From JBARKJ01 sp963698885 (GTDB taxonomy: Bacteria; Nitrospirota; JACRHJ01), in contig CAVOSJ010000007.1 of NCBI GenBank assembly GCA_963698885.1, positions 1-64,000 on the forward strand: DNA of 64,000 bases. The letters are read 5' to 3'. The stretch's first letter is position 1. Every line of letters begins with the position of its first letter. Positions 35,589 to 43,642 of the stretch are shown here, in pieces. Both the position numbers and the translations under genes were made by a program. The notes under the pieces are model-generated. The model ran no database searches, had not been told where the DNA came from, and saw nothing but the letters and a program-made list of their open reading frames with translations.

Positions 35589-37307
35589 ATGGCCGATTTA
35601 ATCTCAAATCAAGCCCCTTACGCATCCGGTACACCGGCCCCCGGTCCGGACGCTCCTGTTTTATCCGTCATCCCGCTCGGAGGAGTGGGGGAGATAGGTC
35701 TTAACTCGACCATCCTGGAGTATGGCGACGATATCGTCCTCATAGACTGCGGGCTGATGTTCCCTGACGACGAGATGCTGGGCGTGGACATCGTCATCCC
35801 GGACTTCGCATACTTAATCGAGAACCGGCACAAGCTCCGCGCGGTCGTCATCACGCACGGGCACGAGGACCACACCGGCGCGCTTCCGTATCTCCTGAAA
35901 GAAATCAACGTCCCGGTGTATGGGACTCTCCTCACGCTCGGCCTGATAAAAGAGAAGCTCATCGAGCACGAGCTGGACCAGAAAGTGGAACTGATACCGG
36001 TGAAGCCCAGGGACGTGGTCGATATCGGCCCGTTCAAGATCCAGTTTATACGGGTCACGCACAGCATCGTGGACGGAGTCGGCCTGGGCATTACCACGCC
36101 GGTTGGAAGGATCGTACACACAGGCGATTTCAAGATAGACCCGACGCCGGTGGACAACCAGCTCATGGACCTGGGCCTTTTCTCCCAGTACGGCATGGAC
36201 GGGGTACTACTGCTTATGTCGGATTCCACTAATGCTACCGTAGGTGGGTTTACGTTCTCCGAAAAAGAAGTCCGCCGCGCGTTCGAAGACATATTCGCCA
36301 AGACGAAGAAGCGCATAATCATCGCCTCGTTCGCCTCCAACATCCACCGCATCCAGCAGGCCGTGGACGTGGCCGAGATGTTCGGCAGGAAGATAATCTT
36401 AAACGGACGGAGCATGGTGGCGAACGCGCGGATCGCCGCCGATTTGGGTTACCTGAAGATCCCGGACGGGATGTCGCGGCGGTTGGAAGACCTGAAGGAT
36501 TTAAAGGACGAGGAAGTGGTCATCATCACCACCGGGAGCCAGGGCGAGCCGATGAGCGCGATGAGCCGCATCGCCATGAACGAGCACAAGCAGGTCAAAA
36601 TAAGACCGGGCGATACCGTAATCATTTCGGCAAAGATTATCCCCGGCAACGAAAAGTCCATCAACAGGATAATCAACCACCTCTTCATGCGCGGTGCGGA
36701 CGTGAAGTACGAGAAGACCTCGGAGATTCACGTCTCCGGCCACGCGAGCAAGGAAGAGCTGAAGCTGATGCTGAACATGATAAAGCCGCGCTACTTCATC
36801 CCGGTGCACGGCGAGTACCGCCACCTTATATCCCATGCCAATTTAGGCAGGAAGGTGGGCATCCCGGAAGAGAACATCTTCATACTTAAAGACGGCGACG
36901 TGATGGAGTTCGACGGGGAGAGCGCGAGGAAGGCCGGTTTCATCGCGGCAGGGCGGGTATTCATAGACGGCAAGGGCATAGGCGACGTTGGCGACGAGGT
37001 GCTGCGCGACAGGATGCGCCTCGCGCACGACGGAGTCGTGATATGCATTATCGGCCTGGAAAAGCTGACCGGCAAGGTGGTGACCGGCCCGGACATAATC
37101 TCGCGCGGTTTCATATTCGAGGATGCATCGTCTGAGCTTATGCTTGAGGTCAAGGACGTCGTGGACGACCTGCTGCTCACCATGACCCCGGAGATAAAGG
37201 CGGAGATGCAGCTTGTCCAGAACGCGGTACGAGGGGCGCTCAAGAAGTTCATAAAGAAGCGCATGAACCGCCTTCCGATGATTCTGCCGATTGTGATGGA
37301 GATATAG
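35589..37307 (+). CDS. rnj: Ribonuclease J
   Basis: A 572-residue metallo-beta-lactamase/beta-CASP ribonuclease with 5'-exo and endo activity. The metal motif VITHGHEDHTGALPYLL, VTHSIVDG, VHTGDFKID, DSTNATV and the beta-CASP IIASFASNIHRIQQ and HVSGHASKEE are conserved. The C-terminal domain is complete to PMILPIVMEI. It indicates mRNA decay through RNase J. GGAGGA lies about 13 bases before the ATG. Confidence 0.95.
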   Translation: MADLISNQAPYASGTPAPGPDAPVLSVIPLGGVGEIGLNSTILEYGDDIVLIDCGLMFPDDEMLGVDIVIPDFAYLIENRHKLRAVVITHGHEDHTGALPYLLKEINVPVYGTLLTLGLIKEKLIEHELDQKVELIPVKPRDVVDIGPFKIQFIRVTHSIVDGVGLGITTPVGRIVHTGDFKIDPTPVDNQLMDLGLFSQYGMDGVLLLMSDSTNATVGGFTFSEKEVRRAFEDIFAKTKKRIIIASFASNIHRIQQAVDVAEMFGRKIILNGRSMVANARIAADLGYLKIPDGMSRRLEDLKDLKDEEVVIITTGSQGEPMSAMSRIAMNEHKQVKIRPGDTVIISAKIIPGNEKSINRIINHLFMRGADVKYEKTSEIHVSGHASKEELKLMLNMIKPRYFIPVHGEYRHLISHANLGRKVGIPEENIFILKDGDVMEFDGESARKAGFIAAGRVFIDGKGIGDVGDEVLRDRMRLAHDGVVICIIGLEKLTGKVVTGPDIISRGFIFEDASSELMLEVKDVVDDLLLTMTPEIKAEMQLVQNAVRGALKKFIKKRMNRLPMILPIVMEI

Positions 37308-37311
37308 GGGC

Positions 37312-37822
37312 ATGAAAATATAAAATAGGCTTAATCGCTATCTTTTTATTAATTTTTTCTGTTGGAAATACCCGTGCTCAAGATTTGACTTCGGAATCAC
37401 CAGAGAATTTCATTCGCCGTATATATAAAGAACATCTGGATGTTCTTTATTCGGATTTTCGACAGGACAATGATTGTTTAAACAAAAAGAAGTATTCACA
37501 ATATTTTGACCCCAATCTAACAATGCTGCTTATTCGTGATGATAAATACACGGAGAAACACCCTGGAGAAGTCGGTGACCTTGATTTTGACCCTATAATT
37601 GATGCACAAGATTTCGATGAGAAGCTTCCGGTCAGTGTAGTAGTGACGAAACTGGATTCTAAATTCCCAGTTCGCATCAAGGTCGTTTTTTCAAATATAA
37701 GTCCAAGGACAATTGTATTTGAGCTTAAACAGACAGAGCAAGGTTGGAGAATTAGCGACATCATTTATTCTGATGGTAGCTCATTGGTAAAGATATTGTC
37801 ACAGCCAATTGATGATCAATAA
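37312..37822 (+). CDS. Exported DUF3828-like protein (apparent frameshift at start)
   Basis: The open frame begins at TTG 37385, but the same frame continues upstream as KYKIGLIAIFLLIFSVGNTRA, a good signal peptide. Removing one A after ATG 37312 gives MKYKIG in register. The mature domain has RRIYKEHLDVLYSDF, DFDPIIDAQDFDE, a VVVTKLDSKFPVRIKVVFS strand pair and a final GWRISDIIYSDGSSL, matching the DUF3828 fold as I remember it. The gene is much more AT-rich than its neighbours, which suggests recent acquisition. Function unknown. Confidence 0.62.
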
Positions 37823-37841
37823 ATTTTATAAAGACATAGAC

Positions 37842-37871
37842 TTGCTTTAACCATACTCAACCCTGTAGAAT
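37842..37871 (+). promoter_or_regulatory. Promoter for thiGEC
   Basis: TTGCTT (37842-37847), 18-base spacer, TAGAAT (37866-37871), about 33 bases before thiG. No TPP riboswitch is visible in the leader. Confidence 0.45.
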
Positions 37872-37904
37872 AATAGGTACATTAGGTAAGTAATGGAGGA
37901 ATAG

Positions 37905-38678
37905 ATGGAAGACGTTTTAAATATTGCGGGAATCTCGTTTCGCTCCCGGCTCTGGATAGGTACGGGGAAGTATGCCTCGTTCGCCGAGACGAAGGAGGCG
38001 GTGGAGGCGTCCGGCGCGGACGTGGTGACGGTCGCTGTGCGGCGGACTAATATCACGGACAGAAGCTCCGAGAACCTGCTCGACTATATCGACCCGAAGG
38101 TATATAAAATCCTGCCGAACACCGCCGGATGCTATACCGCCGAGGACGCCATGCGCTACGCTAGGCTTGCGCGCGCGGCGGGGATATCGGACATGGTGAA
38201 GCTTGAAGTCATCGGGGATGAGCGCACGCTTTTCCCGGACAACGAGGCGACTCTCTATGCCACGAGAGAGTTGGTGAAGGAGGGCTTCATCGTATTTCCG
38301 TACATCGGCGACGACCCGGTCATGTGCAAAAAACTCGAAGACGCGGGCGCGGCGGCGGTGATGCCCCTTGCGGCGCCGATAGGCTCCGGCCTTGGGATAA
38401 GAAACCCGTACAACATAAAAATAATCCTGGAGACGGTCAAGCTTCCGGTAATAGTGGACGCGGGTGTGGGGACGGCGTCGGACGCGGCTTTTGCGATGGA
38501 ACTCGGCGTGGAGGCGGTGCTTTTAAATACCGCGGTCGCCGGTGCAAAGTACCCGGTAGTGATGGCAAGGGCGATGAAGCTCGCCGTGGAGGCGGGACGG
38601 CTGGCGTATAAAGCAGGGCGGATGCCCAAGAAACTTTACGCGACGGCCTCAAGCCCGATCGAGGGGATGATTTCGTAG
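37905..38678 (+). CDS. thiG: Thiazole synthase
   Basis: A 257-residue TIM-barrel enzyme making the thiamine thiazole from DXP, dehydroglycine and ThiS thiocarboxylate. FRSRLWIGTGKYASFAETKEAV, VVTVAVRRTNI, LPNTAGCYTAEDAMR, MVKLEVIGDE, and VIVDAGVGTASDAAFAMELG are conserved. GGAGG is 7 bases upstream. It is first of the thiGEC set. No thiS or thiH is in the window. Confidence 0.96.
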   Translation: MEDVLNIAGISFRSRLWIGTGKYASFAETKEAVEASGADVVTVAVRRTNITDRSSENLLDYIDPKVYKILPNTAGCYTAEDAMRYARLARAAGISDMVKLEVIGDERTLFPDNEATLYATRELVKEGFIVFPYIGDDPVMCKKLEDAGAAAVMPLAAPIGSGLGIRNPYNIKIILETVKLPVIVDAGVGTASDAAFAMELGVEAVLLNTAVAGAKYPVVMARAMKLAVEAGRLAYKAGRMPKKLYATASSPIEGMIS

Positions 38679-38680
38679 TT

Positions 38681-39325
38681 ATGATGGAATTTTGTTTTTA
38701 CCTCATAACTGACAGGAAAAGCCTGCCAAAAGGGAGGACCATCGAGCAGGTACTGGAAACCGCGTTCGTGGCGGGGGTGAAGGGCGTGCTTCTCCGGGAG
38801 AAGGACCTTCCGGACAAGGAGCTTCTTCTTCTTGCCCAGCGGGTACGGGACCTGTCGCTTCGGCATGGCGTCAAAATGCTTGTCAGCACCCGCGCGGATA
38901 TCGCGGTTGCTGTCGGGGCGGACGGTGTGCACCTGCCCTCTGAGGGAGTATCGCTGAAGGCGGCGCGTGAAGTGGTGGGGGTCGAGAGATATATAGCCGT
39001 CTCGACCCATTCACTGGCGCAGGCTCTTCAGGCGGAGGACGAGGGAGCTGATTTCCTGACTTTCGGCCCGGTGTACCGTACGAAGTCAAAAGAGAAGTTC
39101 GGCGAGCCGAAGGGCTTGGGTGCATTGGAAGAGGCATGCAAAAAAGTGCGGATACCGATATTCGCAATTGGCGGTATGAACCAGGAAAATGTGGCGGAAG
39201 CCCTTAACCGGGGTGCGTTCGGGATAGCGGCGATCTCCGCGGTGATGGCTGCTGAGGACCCGGCGCTCGCGGTGAAAGGGATAATGGATATTATTCGATC
39301 TTACAGGATGGGAAGGTGCGTCTAA
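38681..39325 (+). CDS. thiE: Thiamine phosphate synthase
   Basis: A 214-residue TIM barrel joining the thiazole and pyrimidine. LYLITDRK-like start (FCFYLITDRKSLPKG), VLLREKDLPDKELLLLA, GVHLPSEGVSL, ISTHS-like VSTHSLAQALQAEDEGADFLTFGPVYRTKSK and FAIGGMNQENVAEAL are present. It begins 2 bases after thiG and overlaps the thiC start. Confidence 0.93.
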   Translation: MMEFCFYLITDRKSLPKGRTIEQVLETAFVAGVKGVLLREKDLPDKELLLLAQRVRDLSLRHGVKMLVSTRADIAVAVGADGVHLPSEGVSLKAAREVVGVERYIAVSTHSLAQALQAEDEGADFLTFGPVYRTKSKEKFGEPKGLGALEEACKKVRIPIFAIGGMNQENVAEALNRGAFGIAAISAVMAAEDPALAVKGIMDIIRSYRMGRCV

Positions 39326-40623
39326 TGCTGACAAGGATGCCAACAAGAATGGATGCCGCGAAAAGAGGAATTTTGACGCCGGAAGTCGAGGCGGCGGCGA
39401 AATCGGAAGGAGTTTCCCCGGATTTCCTGATGCAGGGGCTGGCGGAAGGGACGATCGTGGTATGCCGCAATAAAGTCCATTCTGGCATTGCTCCGCTTGC
39501 GGTCGGGAAAGGGACGCGGACGAAGATAAACGCCAATATCGGCACCTCCAAAGACAACTCGGATATAGATAACGAACTGGCGAAGCTCCGCGCGGCCGTA
39601 TCTCTCGGCGCGGACGCGGTGATGGACCTCTCCACCGGAGGGCCGATAAAGGAAATCCGCCGGAGGCTGATGGAAGTCAGCACCGTCGCGGTCGGCACCG
39701 TGCCAATCTACCAGGCGGCGGTCGAGGCGGCGGCGAACAAAGGCTCGGTGGTGGACATGACGGCGGACGACATGTTCCGTTCCATCGAGGAGCAGGCCGC
39801 GCAGGGCGTGGACTTCGTGACCGTACACTGCGGCGTGACGCGGGAGTCCGTCGGGCGCATAAAAAAGGAAGGCCGAATCCTCGACGTGGTATCGCGCGGG
39901 GGCGCTTTCCTGGTCGAATGGATGGTGATTAACGGGAAAGAGAACCCGCTCTTCGAAGACTTTGGGCGACTGCTGGAGATTGCAAAAAAGTATGACGTCG
40001 TGCTGTCGCTTGGCGACGGGCTCCGGCCGGGGTGCATCGCCGACGCGACGGACAGGGGGCAGATAACCGAGCTTGTGACGCTTGGCGAGCTTACCCAGGC
40101 GGCCTGGGCGGAGGGCGTGCAGGTCATTATAGAGGGGCCGGGGCATGTGCCCCTTCACGAGGTGGAGACGAACATAAAAATTCAGAAGGCGCTCTGCAAG
40201 GGCGCGCCGTTCTATGTCCTGGGGCCGCTGGTCACGGACATAGCTCCCGGATACGACCACATCACCTCGGCTATCGGCGGCGCGGTCGCGGGCATGGCCG
40301 GCGCGGATTTCCTGTGCTACGTGACGCCATCTGAACACCTGAGACTCCCGGATTTAGACGACGTGAAAGAAGGCGTCGTGGCGGCGAAGATCGCGGCGCA
40401 CGCGGCGGACGTTGCCAAAGGTCTGCCGGGCGCGATAGATAAGGACATCGCGATGGCGAAAGCGCGCAAGGCGCTGGACTGGGAGGGGCAGATCGCGCTC
40501 TCGGTGAACCCGGAGAAGGCGCGCGCGTTCCATACCCCCGGCGAGGGCGAAGGCGCCGACGCCTGCACGATGTGCGGGGAGTTCTGCTCGATAAAGCACG
40601 TGCAGGAGTACTTTAAAAAATAA
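39325..40623 (+). CDS. thiC: Phosphomethylpyrimidine synthase
   Basis: A 432-residue radical-SAM enzyme converting aminoimidazole ribotide to HMP-P. The start ATG 39325 overlaps the thiE stop (TAATG) and follows GGAAGG. GTIVVCRNKVH, INANIGTSKDNSD, LGADAVMDLSTGGPI, VHCGVTRE and the 4Fe-4S motif CTMCGEFCS at the C-terminus are diagnostic. It is the shorter form without the extra N-terminal domain of E. coli ThiC. Confidence 0.97.
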   Translation: MLTRMPTRMDAAKRGILTPEVEAAAKSEGVSPDFLMQGLAEGTIVVCRNKVHSGIAPLAVGKGTRTKINANIGTSKDNSDIDNELAKLRAAVSLGADAVMDLSTGGPIKEIRRRLMEVSTVAVGTVPIYQAAVEAAANKGSVVDMTADDMFRSIEEQAAQGVDFVTVHCGVTRESVGRIKKEGRILDVVSRGGAFLVEWMVINGKENPLFEDFGRLLEIAKKYDVVLSLGDGLRPGCIADATDRGQITELVTLGELTQAAWAEGVQVIIEGPGHVPLHEVETNIKIQKALCKGAPFYVLGPLVTDIAPGYDHITSAIGGAVAGMAGADFLCYVTPSEHLRLPDLDDVKEGVVAAKIAAHAADVAKGLPGAIDKDIAMAKARKALDWEGQIALSVNPEKARAFHTPGEGEGADACTMCGEFCSIKHVQEYFKK

Positions 40624-40629
40624 TACCTT

Positions 40630-40653
40630 CCACCTTTCTTGAAAGAAAGTTGG
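40630..40653 (-). repeat. Dispersed hairpin repeat, B-like half only, reverse orientation
   Basis: CCACCTTTCTT with AAGAAAGTTGG, followed by GCCAAAGAACATT. It resembles the B half and linker of the 45.6 kb copy, where the stem and linker carry the same variants. It lies between thiC and lolA. Confidence 0.65.
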
Positions 40654-40670
40654 AGCCAAAGAACATTAAA

Positions 40671-41321
40671 ATGAAAAAAATAAAACTGTTTACGGTGTTA
40701 ATTTTACTATTTCTTGCCGCCCCCGCCTTTGCCATGACGGCGGACCAGCTGGCCGGGAAATTACAGAATAGCTACGACAAAACGCATGACCTGAAGGCGG
40801 ACTTCAGGCAGGTATCGGTCGTGAAATCCATGAACATGACGAAGGAGGCGTCCGGGACGCTGCTGATAAAGAAGCCGGGGATGCTGAGATATACCTACGA
40901 CAAACCCGAGAAGCAGGAGATGATCGTCAAGGGCGACGACCTCATCATGTATATCCCGTCGCAAAACCAGGTGATAAAGAAGACGCTCTCCCGCGAACTG
41001 ATGGACAAGACGCCGACTACATTTTTGGGTGGACTTGGGAAAATCACGGACTCGTTCAACACGAAAATCCCCGCGGCCGGGGAGAAGGACAAGGAGGGGC
41101 GCTACATCCTTGTGCTTATCCCCAAGGGGGATAAAATGGGCGTGGAGGAAATCACCCTCGCGCTCGACCCGAAGACTTTCGATATACGCGAGTTCTCTTT
41201 CAAGGAAACCTCCGGCAACGTGAACACTATCTCGCTTAGTAACATAAAGATAAACAAGGCCGTGAAGGACAGCGCGTTCAATTTCAAAATGCCGAAAGGG
41301 GCGTCGTTAATATCAGAATAA
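40671..41321 (+). CDS. lolA: Outer-membrane lipoprotein carrier protein LolA
   Basis: A 216-residue periplasmic protein with signal peptide MKKIKLFTVLILLFLAAPAFA. The beta-barrel fold pattern is visible: LKADFRQVSVVKSMNMTKEASGTLLIKKPGMLRYTY, the DDLIMYIPSQNQVIKK strand region, DPKTFDIREFSFKETSGNVNTISL and FNFKMPKGASL. It carries lipoproteins from LolCDE to LolB. ATG 40671 is chosen to begin the signal peptide. It lies between two half-copies of the dispersed repeat. Confidence 0.92.
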   Translation: MKKIKLFTVLILLFLAAPAFAMTADQLAGKLQNSYDKTHDLKADFRQVSVVKSMNMTKEASGTLLIKKPGMLRYTYDKPEKQEMIVKGDDLIMYIPSQNQVIKKTLSRELMDKTPTTFLGGLGKITDSFNTKIPAAGEKDKEGRYILVLIPKGDKMGVEEITLALDPKTFDIREFSFKETSGNVNTISLSNIKINKAVKDSAFNFKMPKGASLISE

Positions 41322-41341
41322 TTCACGTTTTTTCAGCCCAG

Positions 41342-41436
41342 CTTTTCTTTGTGATACTTCCACCTTACGGAGGCGAAGGCTCCGAAGATGAAAAAATGCG
41401 CGGCGCCTTAGCCGCTTTTCCCGAAAAGAAAGTATC
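41342..41436 (-). repeat. Dispersed hairpin repeat, A half, reverse orientation, enlarged loop
   Basis: Linker CAGCCCAGCTTTTCTTTGTG leads into GATACTT, and the partner AAGTATC lies at 41430-41436, with about 70 GC-rich bases between the arms including GCGGCGCCTTAGCCGC. Confidence 0.65.
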
Positions 41437-41455
41437 GGACCTTTAGGAGGCATAG

Positions 41456-41953
41456 ATGGCAGCGGAAAGTTCTTTCGACATAGTTTGCAAAATAGACATG
41501 CAGGAGCTGGACAACGCGGTCAACCAGACGATGAAGGAGATCGCGCAGCGGTTCGATTTCAAGGGCAGCAAAAGCGAGATCCTCCTGGACAAGCTGAAGG
41601 GGACGCTGACCATTTCCACGGAGGACGATTTCCGCCTGACGAACGTCAACGACATCCTCCAGTCGAAGGTGATAAAACGCGGGATCTCGCTTAAGGCCCT
41701 TTCTTACGGCAAGGTGGAACCGGCGGCGGGCAGCACTGTCCGGCAGGTGGTCACGCTCCAGCAGGGGATACCGCAGGAGAAGGCGAAAGAGATAGTGAAG
41801 CTGATTAAGAACACGAAGATGAAGGTGAACGCCTCGATACAGCAGGACCAGGTCCGAGTCGCCGGCAAGAACAGGGACGACCTGCAGGAGATCATAAGGA
41901 TCCTCAAAACCCAGGACCTGGATATAGACATGCAGTTCATAAACTACCGGTAG
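41456..41953 (+). CDS. YajQ family nucleotide-binding protein
   Basis: A 165-residue UPF0234 protein: SSFDIVCKIDMQELDNAVNQTMKEIAQRFDFKGSKSEI, GISLKALSYGKVEPAAGSTVRQVVTLQQGI and VRVAGKNRDDLQEIIRIL are conserved. TAGGAGG lies upstream. Some YajQ proteins bind cyclic di-GMP and act as receptors. A diguanylate cyclase gene begins 4 bases after its stop, supporting a c-di-GMP role here. Confidence 0.93.
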   Translation: MAAESSFDIVCKIDMQELDNAVNQTMKEIAQRFDFKGSKSEILLDKLKGTLTISTEDDFRLTNVNDILQSKVIKRGISLKALSYGKVEPAAGSTVRQVVTLQQGIPQEKAKEIVKLIKNTKMKVNASIQQDQVRVAGKNRDDLQEIIRILKTQDLDIDMQFINYR

Positions 41954-41957
41954 CTTG

Positions 41958-43385
41958 ATGCCGCAAAAAAAAATCCTCGTCGTTGACGACGACCCGGACA
42001 TCCAGGGCGTCCTCATAGCCGCCCTGAGCCAGGAGGGCAGGACCTTTATCACCGCGTCCAACGGGATAGAGGCGGTGGAGAAGGCTCTCTCGGACCTACC
42101 CGACCTGATAATACTGGACATCATGATGCCCAAGATGGACGGATATCAGGTGTGCAGGCTGCTGAAGAACGAGCAGCTCACGTGGGAAATACCCATCATA
42201 ATGCTCTCCGCGAATTACAGGGAAAAAGACCGGCTCTACGGCATTTCCGTCGGCGCGGACGACTATATCGTCAAGCCTTTCCAGACGGAAGAGCTGATGG
42301 AGAAGGCGGCGCACCTGCTGGCAAAGCATCCTAAAGAGGACAAGGCATGCCCCGTCACGCTGCCCGGCCTGGTCGACGAGGCGAGCCTCCTGTCCCGCGT
42401 GAACACCCTCCTGGACAGGAAGCTGCAGGAGATGACCTTCCTCCAGTACATGACGAAGGCGATAGTCGGCACCTTCGACGAGGACAGGATCCTGCGCACG
42501 GTCCTGCAGGGGATAAAGACGGAGGTGGGCTACCGCCGCTGCGCCCTGTTCATGTTCGACGACGGCCAACTGAAGGAGCGGCTTTCCCTGGGATATTCAG
42601 CCGCCGAGAAACCGGTCGCGGATATCGCCCTTGAATTTCTCTATCAGCGCAAGGAGGCCGCCGTGCTCCCGAGGCGTGGGGGGCCGTTCGCACAGCAGTG
42701 CGTCATCCCGATACCGTACCGGGACGAACTCAAGGGGATGGTGCTTCTGGAAAGGGGGCCGGACGAGCCGCCTTTTTCGGAGGACCGGTTAAACCTTCTC
42801 TCCACGCTCGCGGGCCAGCTCGGCATGGCGCTGGAGAACGCAAGCATGTACCGCAACACGCTCCACCTCTCCATCACCGACGGGTTGACAGGGTTGTACA
42901 ACGCGCGCTACCTCTACGAGCGGCTCGAGACCGAGATCACCCGCTCAAAGCGTTACGGGCACCCGCTCTCGCTCTTCATGCTGGACATCGACTTTTTCAA
43001 GAAATTCAACGACAGCTATGGGCATCTAAGCGGAGACGAGGCCCTGAGGATGGTCGCGCTGGTGCTCCGGGAGAACTCCCGCGAGACGGACACCGTCGCC
43101 CGTTACGGCGGGGAAGAGTTCTGCGTGATACTGCCGGAGACGGACGACCAGAGCGCGGAGGTAATCGCCGAACGTGTCAGGAGGGCCATGGAGTTGCGCG
43201 CGGTGACAATCGGCCCGAAAGAGGCGGAAGCCGCAGGGAGGGCGGAGGTAAACCTCACCGTCAGCATCGGGATTGCCCAGATGCCCTCCGGCCTGAAATT
43301 CGCCGAGGAACTCGTGCGCCTCGCGGACAAGGCGCTCTACCAGGCCAAGGACGCGGGTCGAAATACCGTCCGGACATACAGATAA
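41958..43385 (+). CDS. Response regulator-GAF-GGDEF diguanylate cyclase
   Basis: A 475-residue cytoplasmic protein. A receiver domain (residues 1-125) has KILVVDDDPD and phosphoacceptor DLIILDIMMPKMDGY. A GAF-like domain (about 155-300) follows. The GGDEF domain (about 310-475) has DGLTGLYNARYLYERL, LDIDFFKKFND, the RETD inhibitory site five residues before YGGEEF, and VNLTVSIGIAQ. It should make c-di-GMP with product inhibition when phosphorylated. No partner kinase is adjacent. ATG 41958 is preferred over TTG 41955. Confidence 0.93.
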   Translation: MPQKKILVVDDDPDIQGVLIAALSQEGRTFITASNGIEAVEKALSDLPDLIILDIMMPKMDGYQVCRLLKNEQLTWEIPIIMLSANYREKDRLYGISVGADDYIVKPFQTEELMEKAAHLLAKHPKEDKACPVTLPGLVDEASLLSRVNTLLDRKLQEMTFLQYMTKAIVGTFDEDRILRTVLQGIKTEVGYRRCALFMFDDGQLKERLSLGYSAAEKPVADIALEFLYQRKEAAVLPRRGGPFAQQCVIPIPYRDELKGMVLLERGPDEPPFSEDRLNLLSTLAGQLGMALENASMYRNTLHLSITDGLTGLYNARYLYERLETEITRSKRYGHPLSLFMLDIDFFKKFNDSYGHLSGDEALRMVALVLRENSRETDTVARYGGEEFCVILPETDDQSAEVIAERVRRAMELRAVTIGPKEAEAAGRAEVNLTVSIGIAQMPSGLKFAEELVRLADKALYQAKDAGRNTVRTYR

Positions 43386-43500
43386 TTTCCCCCATACTTC
43401 CCATCCCTCTCCAAAAAAATGCAGATTGGCCCACGGCGACATAGCGTTAAAGCCCAGCGCCGAGTGCCTCTCATCGCGGGGTTAATATACTGTTTAAATA

Positions 43501-43539
43501 AATGAAAGCCCGTCCATTCAATTTGGGCGGGCTTTCATT
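43501..43539. terminator. Intrinsic terminator after the GGDEF gene
   Basis: Long inverted repeat, AATGAAAGCCCG left arm and CGGGCTTTCATT right arm, T-rich on both strands. Confidence 0.75.
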
Positions 43540-43549
43540 GAATTTCTTC

Positions 43550-43578
43550 TTGCCTCGCCTTAGTTTTCGATATATAAT
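43550..43578 (+). promoter_or_regulatory. Sigma-70-type promoter for aconitase
   Basis: TTGCCT (43550-43555), 17-base spacer, TATAAT (43573-43578), about 65 bases before the aconitase start. Confidence 0.6.
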
Positions 43579-43642
43579 CCTTCTTTGGCAGTCAATCCCG
43601 GCCCGGCAGGCACGCGGGTCATTTCTTTTATAAGGGGTAAAA

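Noticed and set aside
37823..37904. TPP riboswitch upstream of thiG
   Set aside because: The conserved CTGAGA and ACCTGA boxes are absent and the gap is too short.
39322..40338. A 338-codon open frame on the minus strand
   Set aside because: Antisense shadow of thiC.
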